NCBI RefSeq assembly: GCF_000982415.1
Contig: NZ_LANI01000023.1
Span: forward strand, 39,046-103,045
Reading direction: 5' to 3'
Length of the DNA: 64,000 nt
Source: Kiloniella litopenaei
Lineage (GTDB): Bacteria > Pseudomonadota > Alphaproteobacteria > Kiloniellales > Kiloniellaceae
Part shown: piece after piece, positions 52,390 through 64,000 of the stretch
Layout of the letters: each line of letters starts with the position of its first letter
How positions within the stretch are numbered: the first letter of the stretch is position 1
Notes under the pieces: model-generated
What the model saw: the letters and a program-made list of their open reading frames with translations, nothing else
Databases searched by the model: none
What the model was told of the DNA's origin: nothing
Translations under genes and position numbers: made by a program

Positions 52390-53547
52390 CTATTCATCAT
52401 GCACACCATGACGAGAAATCTTGATGTCTCTATGAAGCCACACTGACATGACAAGCCCAAGACCGACCATCACCGTCAACATCACCGTCCCCCCATATGA
52501 TATTAACGGTAAAGGAACGCCGACGACAGGTACCAGCCCCATAATCATCGCGATATTGATAAAAACATAGAGAAACAAATTAAAGGTAAGCCCAATGGCC
52601 AATAATCGGCCAAACTGATTTCTCGAACGCAAAGAAATAGCCAGACCATATACCATCAATAGAATATACAGTCCCAACAGAACAAGCCCACCAACCATAC
52701 CAAACTCTTCAGCAAGCATGGTAAAAATAAAGTCGGTTTGCTTTTCTGGTAAAAAGTTCAAATGGCTCTGTGACCCCTGCAAAAATCCCTTACCAAATAC
52801 ACCGCCGGACCCAAAGGCGATCTTGGATTGATGAATATGGTATCCCGTGCCTAAAGGATCTTGTTCGGGATTTAAAAAGATCAGAACCCGATTTTTTTGA
52901 TAGGTGTGTAAAAACTGCCACCCTATGGGGATTGCGGCAAGACCCGAGACCAAGACCACTGCAAACTTCCAAAGACGAACACCCGCACAAAAGAACACTG
53001 CCCCGGACGCCATTACAAGCATACCAGTGGTACCCAAGTCTGGTTGCCTCAAAACAAGAACCGAAGGGGCAAAAACCATGATCAAAGGGATGATCAAGAA
53101 GGTAATGCGCCCAATATCCTCTTGGGAAACTCCATGAAAATAACGAGCCAGCGCAAAGACAATCGCAATCTTCATCAACTCTGATGGTTGGAGCTGAATA
53201 AATTTCAGGTCAATCCATCTTTGCGCCCCCATACCAACACTTCCCATAACTTCAACACCGACCAAAAGTATTAAAGCACCAAAATAGAAAAGATAGCTGA
53301 CACGGAACCAAAATCTGATGTCAATAAGAGCGACAACAATCATCATCACAAAGCCAACAGCAAAACGAATTGCCTGTCTTGAGGCCCAAGGATCAAGGTT
53401 TGCATTCGCAGCCGAATAAAGCATCCCCAAACCGATTGATGCGATCATGCAAATAAGAACAATCATGCCCCAGTTAAGCTGCCAGAGCTTCTGCCCCAGG
53501 GTAATTTCAGGATTGTGTCGTCCAAGATAATGAGGCTGTTGACCCAT
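52390..53547 (-). CDS. rodA: Peptidoglycan glycosyltransferase RodA
   Basis: SEDS-family enzyme that polymerises lateral-wall peptidoglycan with PBP2. 385 residues with about ten membrane helices. Conserved stretches are RWIDLKFIQLQPSELMKIA, ARYFHG, GTGYHIHQSKIAFGSGGVFGKG and VGVPLPLISYGG. Gap of 2 bases to mrdA. Last gene of the operon mreB-mreC-mreD-mrdA-rodA as read leftward. Confidence 0.94.
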   Translation of the reverse strand: MGQQPHYLGRHNPEITLGQKLWQLNWGMIVLICMIASIGLGMLYSAANANLDPWASRQAIRFAVGFVMMIVVALIDIRFWFRVSYLFYFGALILLVGVEVMGSVGMGAQRWIDLKFIQLQPSELMKIAIVFALARYFHGVSQEDIGRITFLIIPLIMVFAPSVLVLRQPDLGTTGMLVMASGAVFFCAGVRLWKFAVVLVSGLAAIPIGWQFLHTYQKNRVLIFLNPEQDPLGTGYHIHQSKIAFGSGGVFGKGFLQGSQSHLNFLPEKQTDFIFTMLAEEFGMVGGLVLLGLYILLMVYGLAISLRSRNQFGRLLAIGLTFNLFLYVFINIAMIMGLVPVVGVPLPLISYGGTVMLTVMVGLGLVMSVWLHRDIKISRHGVHDE

Positions 53548-53549
53548 AA

Positions 53550-55448
53550 TTACGACTCTCCAGCCAAATTGGTTATTTCTGCACTCTGCTCCAGTGGTAG
53601 CGCAGGCGTTCGTGCAGGATCTCTTCTTTGCGTTTCCAGTAATATATCGCGCGCTATCGGGGCCGCACTTTTAGACCCGCCACCATGCTCGACAATAACA
53701 GCACAGGCATAACGAGGATTATCGACAGGGGCATAGGCCACAAACAAACCATGATCCCTGCGGCGCCATGGCAAATCTTCATTCTTGAAAATTCCAGCTT
53801 GTCTTTCCGCAAGTGTAATTCTGCGGACCTGTGCTGTTCCAGTCTTACCAGCCAACTCCCAACCTTCTTCCTTGATACGGTATTTATATGCCGTACCACG
53901 GGGATTGTTCGAAACAGCATCCATCCCCTGATAAATCATCTTCATGTGTTCTGAGGGAATTCCCAAATCCTCAAACTCTGGGACAGGGTAGGCAACAGTT
54001 TTCGCACCCTCCCTATATCCGCGAGCAAGGCGCGGTATTACCTTTTTTCCCCCAGAAGCTATTCTGGCCGTCATAACACCCAACTGAAGTGGCGTAGCGA
54101 GAACAAACCCCTGTCCAATGGACGTGACAAGTGTCTCTCCCCCTTGCCAAGGTTCCCCGATATTAGCTTCTTTCCATGCTTTTGTAGGAATAACACCAGA
54201 ACGTTCACCGGGTAAATCAATACCAACCTTCTCGCCAAGGCCAAACTTGTTTGCCATTTCAGCAATTTTATCAACCCCGATGCGCCGAGCGACATCATAG
54301 AAATAGATATCGCAAGAATGCTGTAGCCCTTCGATTAAATTAACGGTACCGTGTCCCCCGCGTTTCCAGCAATGAAAACGTGCATTACCAAGCTTCATAA
54401 ACCCCGGACAATAGGCCGTGTGACTCAGCGCACCAATACCTTCTTTCATTGCGGCCAAAGCAACAACCATCTTAAAGGTTGATCCCGGCGCATAAGTCCC
54501 GGCAATTGCCTTATTCGTAAGCGGCGTATAGGGATTATTAATCAATCCATTCCACTGCTTGCTACTAAGCCCCAGATTAAAGGCACTTGGATCATACCCA
54601 GGAACAGACCCCATCGCGAGAACATCCCCGTTTTGGATATCTATGACGACACTGGCAGCAGATAGCTCACTCATCAGCCTTTGCTGCACAAATGTTTGCA
54701 GGCCGGCATCAACCGTCAGGATCATTTCCCGACCGCTTCCACCTTCATTCCTAGAGAGCTCTCTGATAACACGACCATATGCGTTGACTTCAAATTCACT
54801 GGTTCCAGCCTGCCCGCGCATATCGTTATCATGATATTTCTCGATACCACTTTTGCCGATCCTAAAACCGGGAAGCTCAAGCAACGGATCCCCCGTCAAC
54901 TCTTTCTCTGAAACAGCCGCTACATAACCCAGGATGTGGGACATATTAGCCCCGTACGGATAGAAACGGGTTTCACCAACTTCGATGCTCGCCCCAGGCA
55001 AATCAGCTGCATTCACTTCGATACTGCTAACCTGATCCCAGCTTAAATTATCTTTTACAGTAACGGGGACAAAACCTCGTTTACGCTTCACATCCCGTAA
55101 AATACGTTTGTAGTCATGTTCGGAAAGCTTAATCAGCTTAGCCAACGCATCAAGCGTTGCCATAAGATCCGGTGTTTGTTCTTTCACCACAACGACACGG
55201 AAATTCTGCTGATTATTTGCGACTTCTACGCCAAAACGATCCAGAATGTTGCCGCGTCTGGGGGGAAGTAACCGCAAATTAACACGGTTGTCCTCAGCCA
55301 GGGTTTTATACTTCTCGGCCTCAATAACCTGTAGATAATACATGCGGCCAACAAGCGCAGATAACAATGCAGCCTTTCCACAAGAAAGCATCAGTATTCT
55401 GCGTGTAAAACCTTTATGACGGTCCTGGTCTTCGTGAACCATCGGCAT
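53550..55448 (-). CDS. mrdA: Penicillin-binding protein 2 (MrdA)
   Basis: Transpeptidase for cell elongation, anchored in the inner membrane by one N-terminal helix (~residues 18-37). 632 residues. Nucleophile S323 and K326 in APGSTFK, the second motif SCD at 378-380, and the KTG motif in LAGKTGTAQVR. The pedestal domain precedes it (GVEVANNQQNFRVVV). Pairs with RodA next to it. Ten bases after mreD. Confidence 0.94.
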   Translation of the reverse strand: MPMVHEDQDRHKGFTRRILMLSCGKAALLSALVGRMYYLQVIEAEKYKTLAEDNRVNLRLLPPRRGNILDRFGVEVANNQQNFRVVVVKEQTPDLMATLDALAKLIKLSEHDYKRILRDVKRKRGFVPVTVKDNLSWDQVSSIEVNAADLPGASIEVGETRFYPYGANMSHILGYVAAVSEKELTGDPLLELPGFRIGKSGIEKYHDNDMRGQAGTSEFEVNAYGRVIRELSRNEGGSGREMILTVDAGLQTFVQQRLMSELSAASVVIDIQNGDVLAMGSVPGYDPSAFNLGLSSKQWNGLINNPYTPLTNKAIAGTYAPGSTFKMVVALAAMKEGIGALSHTAYCPGFMKLGNARFHCWKRGGHGTVNLIEGLQHSCDIYFYDVARRIGVDKIAEMANKFGLGEKVGIDLPGERSGVIPTKAWKEANIGEPWQGGETLVTSIGQGFVLATPLQLGVMTARIASGGKKVIPRLARGYREGAKTVAYPVPEFEDLGIPSEHMKMIYQGMDAVSNNPRGTAYKYRIKEEGWELAGKTGTAQVRRITLAERQAGIFKNEDLPWRRRDHGLFVAYAPVDNPRYACAVIVEHGGGSKSAAPIARDILLETQRRDPARTPALPLEQSAEITNLAGES

Positions 55449-55458
55449 AAAATAAATC

Positions 55459-55971
55459 CTAATCCTTGAGTAACGTTCGCTGAATCAAGGCAAAAATCCA
55501 TGAAAAAGCAGGGTATACAGCAACAGTTGTCAGGTTTTGAAAAATCACTGGCCTATAATCAGGAATACCCGGTTCCAACACGTATATTAAGACCCATTTA
55601 AACAAAAAAGCCAAACTGGAAAGAATAAAAAAATTAATCCAAAGCGCCGGAAAGGATGCACCAACCAGAAACTTGCGCTGACTATTTAAGGCTAGGCAAA
55701 ACAGTAGAAGAATTAAAGGACCAACACCCAACAAAATACCGGATAAAAGATCATGAATAAACGCCAAACCAAACACGGCCCATATTGGCATCAAGTCTGG
55801 GCGATACAGTGTCCAATAAAAAACAGAAATCAATAGTATTGAGGGAATAACCTCAGCTAGATTTGGAATACGTAGAGGAACAAGAAATAGTATCGTTAGC
55901 AGAAGCGTAATCGTAAAGGGACAGGCAGAACGAGCTAATCCATCAATACGTTGCCAAAAAGTCGGGTTCAC
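55459..55971 (-). CDS. mreD: Rod-shape protein MreD
   Basis: 170 residues, five or six membrane helices; FGLAFIHDLLSGILLGVGPLILLL is the family's marker. Links MreC to the cytoplasmic MreB apparatus. Start is GTG overlapping the mreC stop (GTGA), so translation is coupled. Confidence 0.88.
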   Translation of the reverse strand: MNPTFWQRIDGLARSACPFTITLLLTILFLVPLRIPNLAEVIPSILLISVFYWTLYRPDLMPIWAVFGLAFIHDLLSGILLGVGPLILLLFCLALNSQRKFLVGASFPALWINFFILSSLAFLFKWVLIYVLEPGIPDYRPVIFQNLTTVAVYPAFSWIFALIQRTLLKD

Positions 55972-56849
55972 TTTTGTCTCTCGGCCCCACTATCCGAATA
56001 AAGGATATCCAGATTTTGCTTCAAACCGTAGTCTTCCAAACGTAAGAACTCCAGATTTCCCCAATCCGCATAGGGGCGGACTTTGATAGCAACATCCGTT
56101 AAAGAGTGCACGACCCCGATGGGTAACCCGGCAACAAAACCGCCACCCTGCCCCGAGGTATAGATCGCATCCCCTACTTTAACATCGGCGCCTTCATCCA
56201 GATAAAGTAAAGAAGGAGAAGGAGAATTATCTCCGGCCAAGATTGCTCTGGACCGAGACGAGCCAATAAAAACAGGAATACGACTACTCAAATCAGTAAG
56301 AAGAATGACACGAGAAGAATGACGGCCAACTTCAGCCACGCGGCCTGCCAGTCCCAAACCGGTCATCGCGGCTTGACCTTTGGTTATTCCGTCCAAGCTA
56401 CCCGCATTGACAACAACAGAACGCACAAAAGATCCGCCCTGGTCCGCAACGACCATTGCTGTTGTGATATTCGGTGCACGTGTCGGTGCAAGATTTAACA
56501 TTCCACGCAGGGAAGCATTTTCACCTTGCAGCTTGGCAGCCGTAATTTGCCAACGACGCAGATTTTCATTCTGACGCCGTAACTCTTCATTTTCCGATTT
56601 CAGGGCAACGTAATTTTGAGCTGTTTCAATCGTATCACTGATCATTACAACCGGACGATTGGCGATCTCCATCAACGGCGATACGCCGTCAACAACGGCT
56701 GTACGCACGCGCTCAACACCAACATTTCCTGTTTTTGCCAGAACAATCAATGCGATAGCAACAACGATCAAAACCGCATAAGCAGAACCGTGAAGCCACG
56801 CCTGAACAGGCGTTGTCACATGACTGATGGCTCCAATTCTCTTATTCAA
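55968..56849 (-). CDS. mreC: Rod-shape-determining protein MreC
   Basis: 293 residues: one N-terminal membrane helix (~18-40), a periplasmic coiled coil (~70-115, SENEELRRQNENLRRWQITAAKLQ), then beta-barrel domains with AGSLDGITKGQAAMTGLGLAGRVAE and LTDLSSRIPVFI. Binds PBP2 and RodA. It starts 131 bases after mreB. Confidence 0.93.
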   Translation of the reverse strand: MNKRIGAISHVTTPVQAWLHGSAYAVLIVVAIALIVLAKTGNVGVERVRTAVVDGVSPLMEIANRPVVMISDTIETAQNYVALKSENEELRRQNENLRRWQITAAKLQGENASLRGMLNLAPTRAPNITTAMVVADQGGSFVRSVVVNAGSLDGITKGQAAMTGLGLAGRVAEVGRHSSRVILLTDLSSRIPVFIGSSRSRAILAGDNSPSPSLLYLDEGADVKVGDAIYTSGQGGGFVAGLPIGVVHSLTDVAIKVRPYADWGNLEFLRLEDYGLKQNLDILYSDSGAERQK

Positions 56850-56980
56850 GCTCTGCTCCTGTTACATTTAACATGAGATAATTGCCACAAACCTTTGAAA
56901 ATATTCTATATACTATACACCAAAAAGTTAAAAAATAACTTTTAAATTGATGAAGATAAAAAATAACTTCAAATTTGAGG

Positions 56981-58321
<1,341 letters not shown>

Positions 58322-58349
58322 AAAAAAGGCGGGATAAACCCGCCTTTTT
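58322..58349 (-). terminator. Rho-independent terminator after ilvC
   Basis: GGCGGG-ataaa-CCCGCC flanked by A and T runs; a 6-base GC stem extended by A-T pairs. It lies 17 bases beyond the ilvC stop. Confidence 0.9.
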
Positions 58350-58365
58350 AAGAGATCAAAGAAAA

Positions 58366-59388
<1,023 letters not shown>

Positions 59389-59453
59389 TTATTCCTTCCT
59401 TACTGTAGCTATTCATAGCTATATCAAACAGAAAATCTCGTGGGTTGTATCGC

Positions 59454-59969
59454 CTAGAGCGCCTTTGCCCCGCGGGAGATGGCTACAACACCTGTCCGAC
59501 TGACGTCAATCAGCCCTAAGGGTTGCATTAGATCAACAAAGACATCCAGCTTGTCACTTTTGCCTGTCATTTCAAAAACAAAGTGATCATGACTGGAATC
59601 AACAACACGGGCACGGAAAATATCCGCTATCCGTAAAGCCTCAACACGTTTTTCACCTGCGCCAGCGACTTTAATCAAAGCAAGTTCTCTTTCAACAGAA
59701 GTCCCTTCCTTTGTCAAATCACGGACGCGATGAACTGGAACAAGACGCCCTAACTGGGCCTTTATTTGCTCCAAAATCTGGGCCGTACCAGATGTCACGA
59801 CTGTTATTCTGGAAAGACCGTGTGCCACATCAACTTCGGTCACGGTCAAGCTTTCAATGTTGTATCCACGGCCTGAAAACAGACCAATAACCCTGGCAAG
59901 AACACCAGGTTCGTTATCAACAAGAACCGCTATCGTACGGCTTTCAATATTTGTATCCATCGGCGCCAT
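59454..59969 (-). CDS. ilvN: Acetolactate synthase small (regulatory) subunit
   Basis: Binds valine to inhibit the large subunit. About 171 residues with an N-terminal ACT domain (VLVDNEPGVLARVIGLFSGRGYNIESLTV) and the conserved C-terminal ACT-like half (FEMTGKSDKLDVFVDLM). Three ATGs are possible at the start; the one at 59969 has AGGA at 10 bases and is chosen. Confidence 0.93.
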   Translation of the reverse strand: MAPMDTNIESRTIAVLVDNEPGVLARVIGLFSGRGYNIESLTVTEVDVAHGLSRITVVTSGTAQILEQIKAQLGRLVPVHRVRDLTKEGTSVERELALIKVAGAGEKRVEALRIADIFRARVVDSSHDHFVFEMTGKSDKLDVFVDLMQPLGLIDVSRTGVVAISRGAKAL

Positions 59970-60056
59970 GGGACGCATATCCTACTAATAGTTTTTGTCA
60001 CAATTCATTTCACGCCCCTTTCAGCAAAGCAACGCGAACAACAAATCAATCCGATA

Positions 60057-61820
60057 TCAGACGAGAACCATTCCCTCTTCGGAAATTGGCTTCGCCGCTG
60101 TATCTTCAGGGCCAAGCAACATTTCGTAATGTGCGGCGCCTGATGGAATCATCGGATAGCAGTTTTCTTCTTTTGCGACCTGACAGTCAAAGATAACCGG
60201 TTCGGGGCAATCAATCATTTCCTGAATCATTCGATCCAGATCTTCCGCCTTTTCACAGCGCATCCCCTTCAGCCCGAAAGATTCGGCCAATTTCACCAAA
60301 TCAGGTAAAGCATCTGAATAGCTTTCAGAGTGACGGTTACCATGTAGCAGTTGCTGCCACTGGCGCACCATACCCATCCACTGGTTATTCACGACAAAGA
60401 TTTTCACAGGCAAGCGATACTGAGCAATTGTTCCCAATTCCTGCATATTCATCATGAAAGAAGCTTCGCCGGAAATATCAATGACCAAATCTTCACGATG
60501 CGCAAGCTGAGCCCCGACCGCCGCAGGAAGGCCATACCCCATAGTTCCAAGACCACCAGAAGTCATCCATTTCTTGGGCTCGTCAAAATGGAAGTACTGC
60601 GCCGCCCACATCTGGTGCTGACCAACTTCAGTCGTGATGTAAGGCTTACGATCTTTCGTTAGCTCATAAAGACGTTTAATGGCGTGTTGAGGCTTAATAA
60701 TTGGGCCGTCCTGTGTGTAACCCAGGCAGTCCTTTGCTCTCCACTCATCAATACGGCCCCACCAGGCTTTCAAGGATTTTTTGTCCAGAGAATATTTCTT
60801 TTCTTTCCAGATTCGAAGCATCTCTTCAACGACACGTCCCGCATCCCCAACAATCGGAATATCAACCATGACATTCTTGTTTATAGAGCTGGCATCAATA
60901 TCAATATGGATTTTCTTTGAATCCGGAGAGAATTCATCGATGACACCGGTAATACGGTCATCAAACCGCGCCCCAACATTGATCATGACATCACAGTTGT
61001 ACATAGCGAGATTGGCTTCGTAGGTACCATGCATACCGAGCATGCCAACAAACTGCTTATCTGTCCCTGGATAAGCCCCAAGCCCCATCAACGTGGTTGT
61101 ACAGGGCGCGCCCGTCAAGCGAACCAATTCGGTCAAAACTGTTGAAGCAGAAGATCCGGAATTAATGACACCGCCGCCAACATAAAAAATTGGTCGCTTT
61201 GCATTTGCGATAAGTTCCATGGCTTCGTTAATATGATCAACTTCACCATTAATCTGTGGGCGGTAACTTCTGTGTTTCACATCTTCCGGCGCAAGATAGC
61301 TATCGATTTTACCTTGCTGAACATCTTTTGGCAGATCAATAACAACAGGACCAGGACGCCCATTTTGCGCCACATAAAAAGCTTCGTGCATCGTGCGAGA
61401 CAAGGTTTCGATATCGCGCACCAGATAATTATGTTTTGTACAAGGGCGCGTAATACCCGTTGTATCAGCTTCCTGGAACGCATCGTTACCAATCAGATGC
61501 GTTGGAACCTGACCTGTCAGACAGATCAAGGGAATTGAATCCAAAAGAGCATCGGTCAGACCAGTGACAGCATTCGTAGCACCAGGACCAGATGTGACAA
61601 GGACGACGCCGACTTTACCAGTAGATCGCGCATATCCTTCCGCTGCGTGCACCGCACCACCTTCTTGACGAACCAGAACATGTTTAATGTCGTTCTGTTT
61701 GAAGATCGCATCATAAATCGGTAGCACTGCACCGCCAGGATAGCCAAACACGGTGTCCACACCCTGATCTTTCAGGGCTTTGATCACTATTTCCGCGCCG
61801 GTAAACTGTTCGGTCGCCAT
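60057..61820 (-). CDS. ilvB: Acetolactate synthase large (catalytic) subunit
   Basis: ThDP- and FAD-dependent; joins two pyruvates, or pyruvate and 2-oxobutyrate. 587 residues: VDTVFGYPGGAVLPIYDA, the catalytic glutamate in RQEGGAVHAAEGYARSTGK, and the ThDP motif ISGEASFMMNMQEL. GAGAGG lies 10 bases before the ATG at 61820, which is preferred over upstream codons. First of the ilvBNC run. Confidence 0.95.
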   Translation of the reverse strand: MATEQFTGAEIVIKALKDQGVDTVFGYPGGAVLPIYDAIFKQNDIKHVLVRQEGGAVHAAEGYARSTGKVGVVLVTSGPGATNAVTGLTDALLDSIPLICLTGQVPTHLIGNDAFQEADTTGITRPCTKHNYLVRDIETLSRTMHEAFYVAQNGRPGPVVIDLPKDVQQGKIDSYLAPEDVKHRSYRPQINGEVDHINEAMELIANAKRPIFYVGGGVINSGSSASTVLTELVRLTGAPCTTTLMGLGAYPGTDKQFVGMLGMHGTYEANLAMYNCDVMINVGARFDDRITGVIDEFSPDSKKIHIDIDASSINKNVMVDIPIVGDAGRVVEEMLRIWKEKKYSLDKKSLKAWWGRIDEWRAKDCLGYTQDGPIIKPQHAIKRLYELTKDRKPYITTEVGQHQMWAAQYFHFDEPKKWMTSGGLGTMGYGLPAAVGAQLAHREDLVIDISGEASFMMNMQELGTIAQYRLPVKIFVVNNQWMGMVRQWQQLLHGNRHSESYSDALPDLVKLAESFGLKGMRCEKAEDLDRMIQEMIDCPEPVIFDCQVAKEENCYPMIPSGAAHYEMLLGPEDTAAKPISEEGMVLV

Positions 61821-61954
61821 TGGTTTCATTCCTCTCAAACAACTGGCTTTTCAATGATGTGCAATCCTAACTCCAATGCCTGTAACAAGAAAAGGAGCAA
61901 AAGGCCAAGATTCTCTAGCCTTTCTTTTTGGTTGCGAGCGCGAAAACTAGCCTC

Positions 61955-62989
61955 TTAGCAGGAAGGGGTCAAGCCGCTTTGGCGAATAAAATTAAAAAAA
62001 TTACCCTGTAATCTTTCCGAATATTTCTCATTTACGATTTTAGCGTCATTATATTGTGTTCTGATCCATGTCATCTGCCTTTTTGCATAACGACGGGTAT
62101 TTTGCTGCGCACGCGAAATTGCGCTCTCCAGACTCGCTTCTCCCCGGATATATTCAGCAAGTTCCGGCACACCCAACGCCTTCATAATGGGCAGAGCGGG
62201 ATCAAGAGATAAAGCAAGAAGGTCTTCCACCTCTTTCAAGCCCCCCTGATCCACCATGATTTCAAATCGTTTATTACAGTTATCGTAGAGATCTTCGCGC
62301 GGTGGCACCAAAGCAAAGCGAATAAAATCATAATCCGGGACTTGCCCCTCGGCTTCTCTTTGCCAATGCAAAAGCGATTTCCCGGTATGAGTGACAACTT
62401 CCCAGGCACGAGCCAGTCTCTGGCTGTCACCGGGATTGAGTTTCTCCCCCATTTCAGGATCAAGAAGAGACAACTCTGCCCGAAAAGCCTCTCCGCCGAT
62501 CTGTGCCAAACGGGTTCGGCCTTTTTCGCGAATAGCATCGGGAATATCCGGGACCTCTGCGATTCCTTTTTCCAATGCCCGAATATACATCCCCGTTCCA
62601 CCGACAAGAATTGGCATCTTGCCGCGTTCATGGACTTGATTAATTTCCTGTATAGCCAGGGTTCGCCACTGTTCGACAGAGCATCTGCGTGAACCAGAAA
62701 TCGTGCCGTATAAATGGTGGGGAACTTTTTCTAACGACGCCTGATCCGGACGCGCCGTGATCACATCCAGCTCTTTATATATTTGCATAGAGTCCGCATT
62801 GATGATCTCGCCATCCAGCGTGAGCGCAGCATCAACACCCAGCGCCGATTTCCCACTGGCGGTTGGTCCCGTTATGACAATTACTTTAGGCTTATCGTTG
62901 ATCACGTCTGACTTCTCTGCTTTAACAAGGTCTATCAGGTTCCTACTATAACCTGATCTGAAGAGCCACAAAAACAAATCAGAACCCAC
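61955..62989 (-). CDS. miaA: tRNA dimethylallyltransferase
   Basis: Prenylates A37 of tRNAs that read UNN codons. 344 residues from a GTG; the P-loop GPTASGKSALG near residues 40-50 is later than usual, so a later TTG start may be the real one. INADSMQIYKELDVITARP and VGGTGMYIRALEKG follow. Divergent from serB with 25 bases between; the promoters must overlap one another's coding regions. Confidence 0.92.
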   Translation of the reverse strand: MGSDLFLWLFRSGYSRNLIDLVKAEKSDVINDKPKVIVITGPTASGKSALGVDAALTLDGEIINADSMQIYKELDVITARPDQASLEKVPHHLYGTISGSRRCSVEQWRTLAIQEINQVHERGKMPILVGGTGMYIRALEKGIAEVPDIPDAIREKGRTRLAQIGGEAFRAELSLLDPEMGEKLNPGDSQRLARAWEVVTHTGKSLLHWQREAEGQVPDYDFIRFALVPPREDLYDNCNKRFEIMVDQGGLKEVEDLLALSLDPALPIMKALGVPELAEYIRGEASLESAISRAQQNTRRYAKRQMTWIRTQYNDAKIVNEKYSERLQGNFFNFIRQSGLTPSC

Positions 62990-63014
62990 AACTCAGACCC
63001 GAGGTCACGTCCCA

Positions 63015-63911
63015 ATGCGTTTTGTTGCCACCCTAGTAGCCCGCCCGAATAGCTCTCTGCTTGATCATGCGACTATTCAATCCATTTCGACATGCCTGAC
63101 GGAACACGGCGCATCCTTGGAAGAACAGGATTGGCTCTCAGACGGGGAAGCTTGCGATATTTTTTTCTCGGGCCTCACAGTTAAAGAAGCCAAGGAACTA
63201 ATATCACAGGAATTGTTGGGCAGTTCTTTTGATTTTGCTGTTCAGGAAACTGCTAATCGACGCAAGAAGCTCCTTGTCGCTGATATGGAATCGACCATTA
63301 TTGGTCAGGAAATGATTGATGAGCTTGCTCTCCGCCATGGTGTCGGCGATCAGATAGCGAAAATCACCGAACGTTCCATGCACGGAGAACTGAACTTCGA
63401 AGAGTCCCTCCGGGAAAGAGTAGCGCTCTTGAAAGGTATCCCCGAAAGCGAACTCACCGAAATATCCGGTCTGATGAAATTAAACCCGGGCGCAGACATA
63501 CTGGTCAAAACCATGCGTAAACACGGTGCCTATACGGCATTGGTTTCAGGTGGCTTCACATTCTTCACAGCCCAGATCCGGGATCTTTGTCAGTTCAACG
63601 AAGACCGGGCAAATACCCTTAACATTGGAAACGGAAAACTGACCGGCACAGTAACAGAACCCATTTTAGGAAGAGAAGCCAAACTGGAAGCGACAGAAGA
63701 TCTGATCCAGAAGCTGAACATTAAATTGAACGACGTTTGTGCCGTCGGTGATGGCGCCAATGACCTCGCCATGCTCTCAGCCGTCGGTATGGGCGTTGGC
63801 TATCACGCAAAACCTATCGTACAGGACACAGCAGAATATCAGGTCAAGCACACCGACCACCTCGCCCTGCTTTATTATCAGGGCTATAACAAAGAAGATT
63901 TTGCTAAATAG
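63015..63911 (+). CDS. serB: Phosphoserine phosphatase SerB
   Basis: Last step of serine synthesis. 298 residues: an N-terminal ACT-like region to ~80, then the HAD core with nucleophile D90 in ADMESTIIGQEMIDEL; VSGGFTFFTAQI and GDGANDLAML are motifs II and IV. The second acidic residue of the usual DxDxT is Glu (E92) here. Start ATG; the protein ends just before a terminator-like hairpin of the next gene. Confidence 0.92.
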   Translation: MRFVATLVARPNSSLLDHATIQSISTCLTEHGASLEEQDWLSDGEACDIFFSGLTVKEAKELISQELLGSSFDFAVQETANRRKKLLVADMESTIIGQEMIDELALRHGVGDQIAKITERSMHGELNFEESLRERVALLKGIPESELTEISGLMKLNPGADILVKTMRKHGAYTALVSGGFTFFTAQIRDLCQFNEDRANTLNIGNGKLTGTVTEPILGREAKLEATEDLIQKLNIKLNDVCAVGDGANDLAMLSAVGMGVGYHAKPIVQDTAEYQVKHTDHLALLYYQGYNKEDFAK

Positions 63912-63936
63912 TTCCCAAGATTACGAAAAAGACCAC

Positions 63937-63970
63937 AAAAAAAAGGGCGTCACCGATAAACGGGACGCCC
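63937..63970 (-). terminator. Terminator for a leftward gene beyond the window (or bidirectional)
   Basis: On the minus strand GGGCGTC-ccgtttatcggt-GACGCCC forms a 7-base stem followed by eight T residues, so it acts leftward, presumably for a gene to the right of the window. It also lies 25 bases after serB. Confidence 0.75.
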
Positions 63971-64000
63971 CAGACTGCTGACAAAGTCCTCGCAATTTGC

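Overview
The window is a contiguous chromosomal segment of a Gram-negative alphaproteobacterium. MnmA, MiaA, the rod-shape genes mreB-mreC-mreD-mrdA-rodA and ilvBNC all look alphaproteobacterial, and base composition is close to 50% GC. The overall gene style suggests Rhodospirillales (Terasakiella/Thalassospira-like), but this is an inference from protein style, not a database result. No phage, transposase, CRISPR array or rRNA was seen. There is one tRNA gene (CAU anticodon).

Layout. (1) 1-2549: the 3' part of a Dpp/Nik-type ABC importer (two permeases, two ATPases) that could carry nickel or cobalt. (2) 2651-10453: an accessory module holding a Gfo/Idh/MocA oxidoreductase, an aldehyde dehydrogenase, a PLP decarboxylase, a SnoaL-like protein, a glutamine-synthetase-like ligase, a GntR regulator and a class I glutamine amidotransferase. 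It looks like a gamma-glutamylated-amine pathway. A nearly perfect palindrome lies on both sides of the regulator gene, 67-bp direct repeats flank the module, and a decayed half-copy of tRNA-Met sits next to the intact tRNA-Met. (3) 10.7-15.4 kb: a membrane protein, a YcaQ-type glycosylase, mnmA and an alpha/beta hydrolase.

(4) 15.5-45.9 kb: a cobalamin (B12) region in five blocks: cobB-cobA, cbiD-cobK, cbiX-cobH-cobL-cobI-cbiG/cobJ-cobM, cobD, and cobP-cobW-cobN plus cobO, with bluB facing away. It is a mixture: CbiX, CbiD and a CbiG domain belong to the oxygen-independent, early-cobalt route, whereas CobN belongs to the oxygen-dependent, late-cobalt chelatase. Non-B12 genes sit between the blocks: a dCache-type histidine kinase, a second Gfo/Idh/MocA oxidoreductase, small unknown or secreted proteins, a TauE/SafE permease, a flavin reductase-like protein, and a four-gene locus (UbiA, DprE1-like, DprE2-like, GtrA) that resembles polyprenyl-phosphate-arabinose synthesis.

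(5) 45.9-64 kb: mostly housekeeping. It holds pepN, an iron-responsive-looking bfd, a nitroreductase, two small proteins, a TviB-like nucleotide-sugar dehydrogenase, the rod-shape/elongasome operon (mreB, mreC, mreD, mrdA, rodA), the branched-chain amino-acid genes ilvB-ilvN-ilvC, miaA and serB. Several starts were moved from the longest ORF to an internal codon with a better ribosome binding site, and several genes use GTG or TTG starts that overlap the upstream stop codon, which suggests translational coupling.
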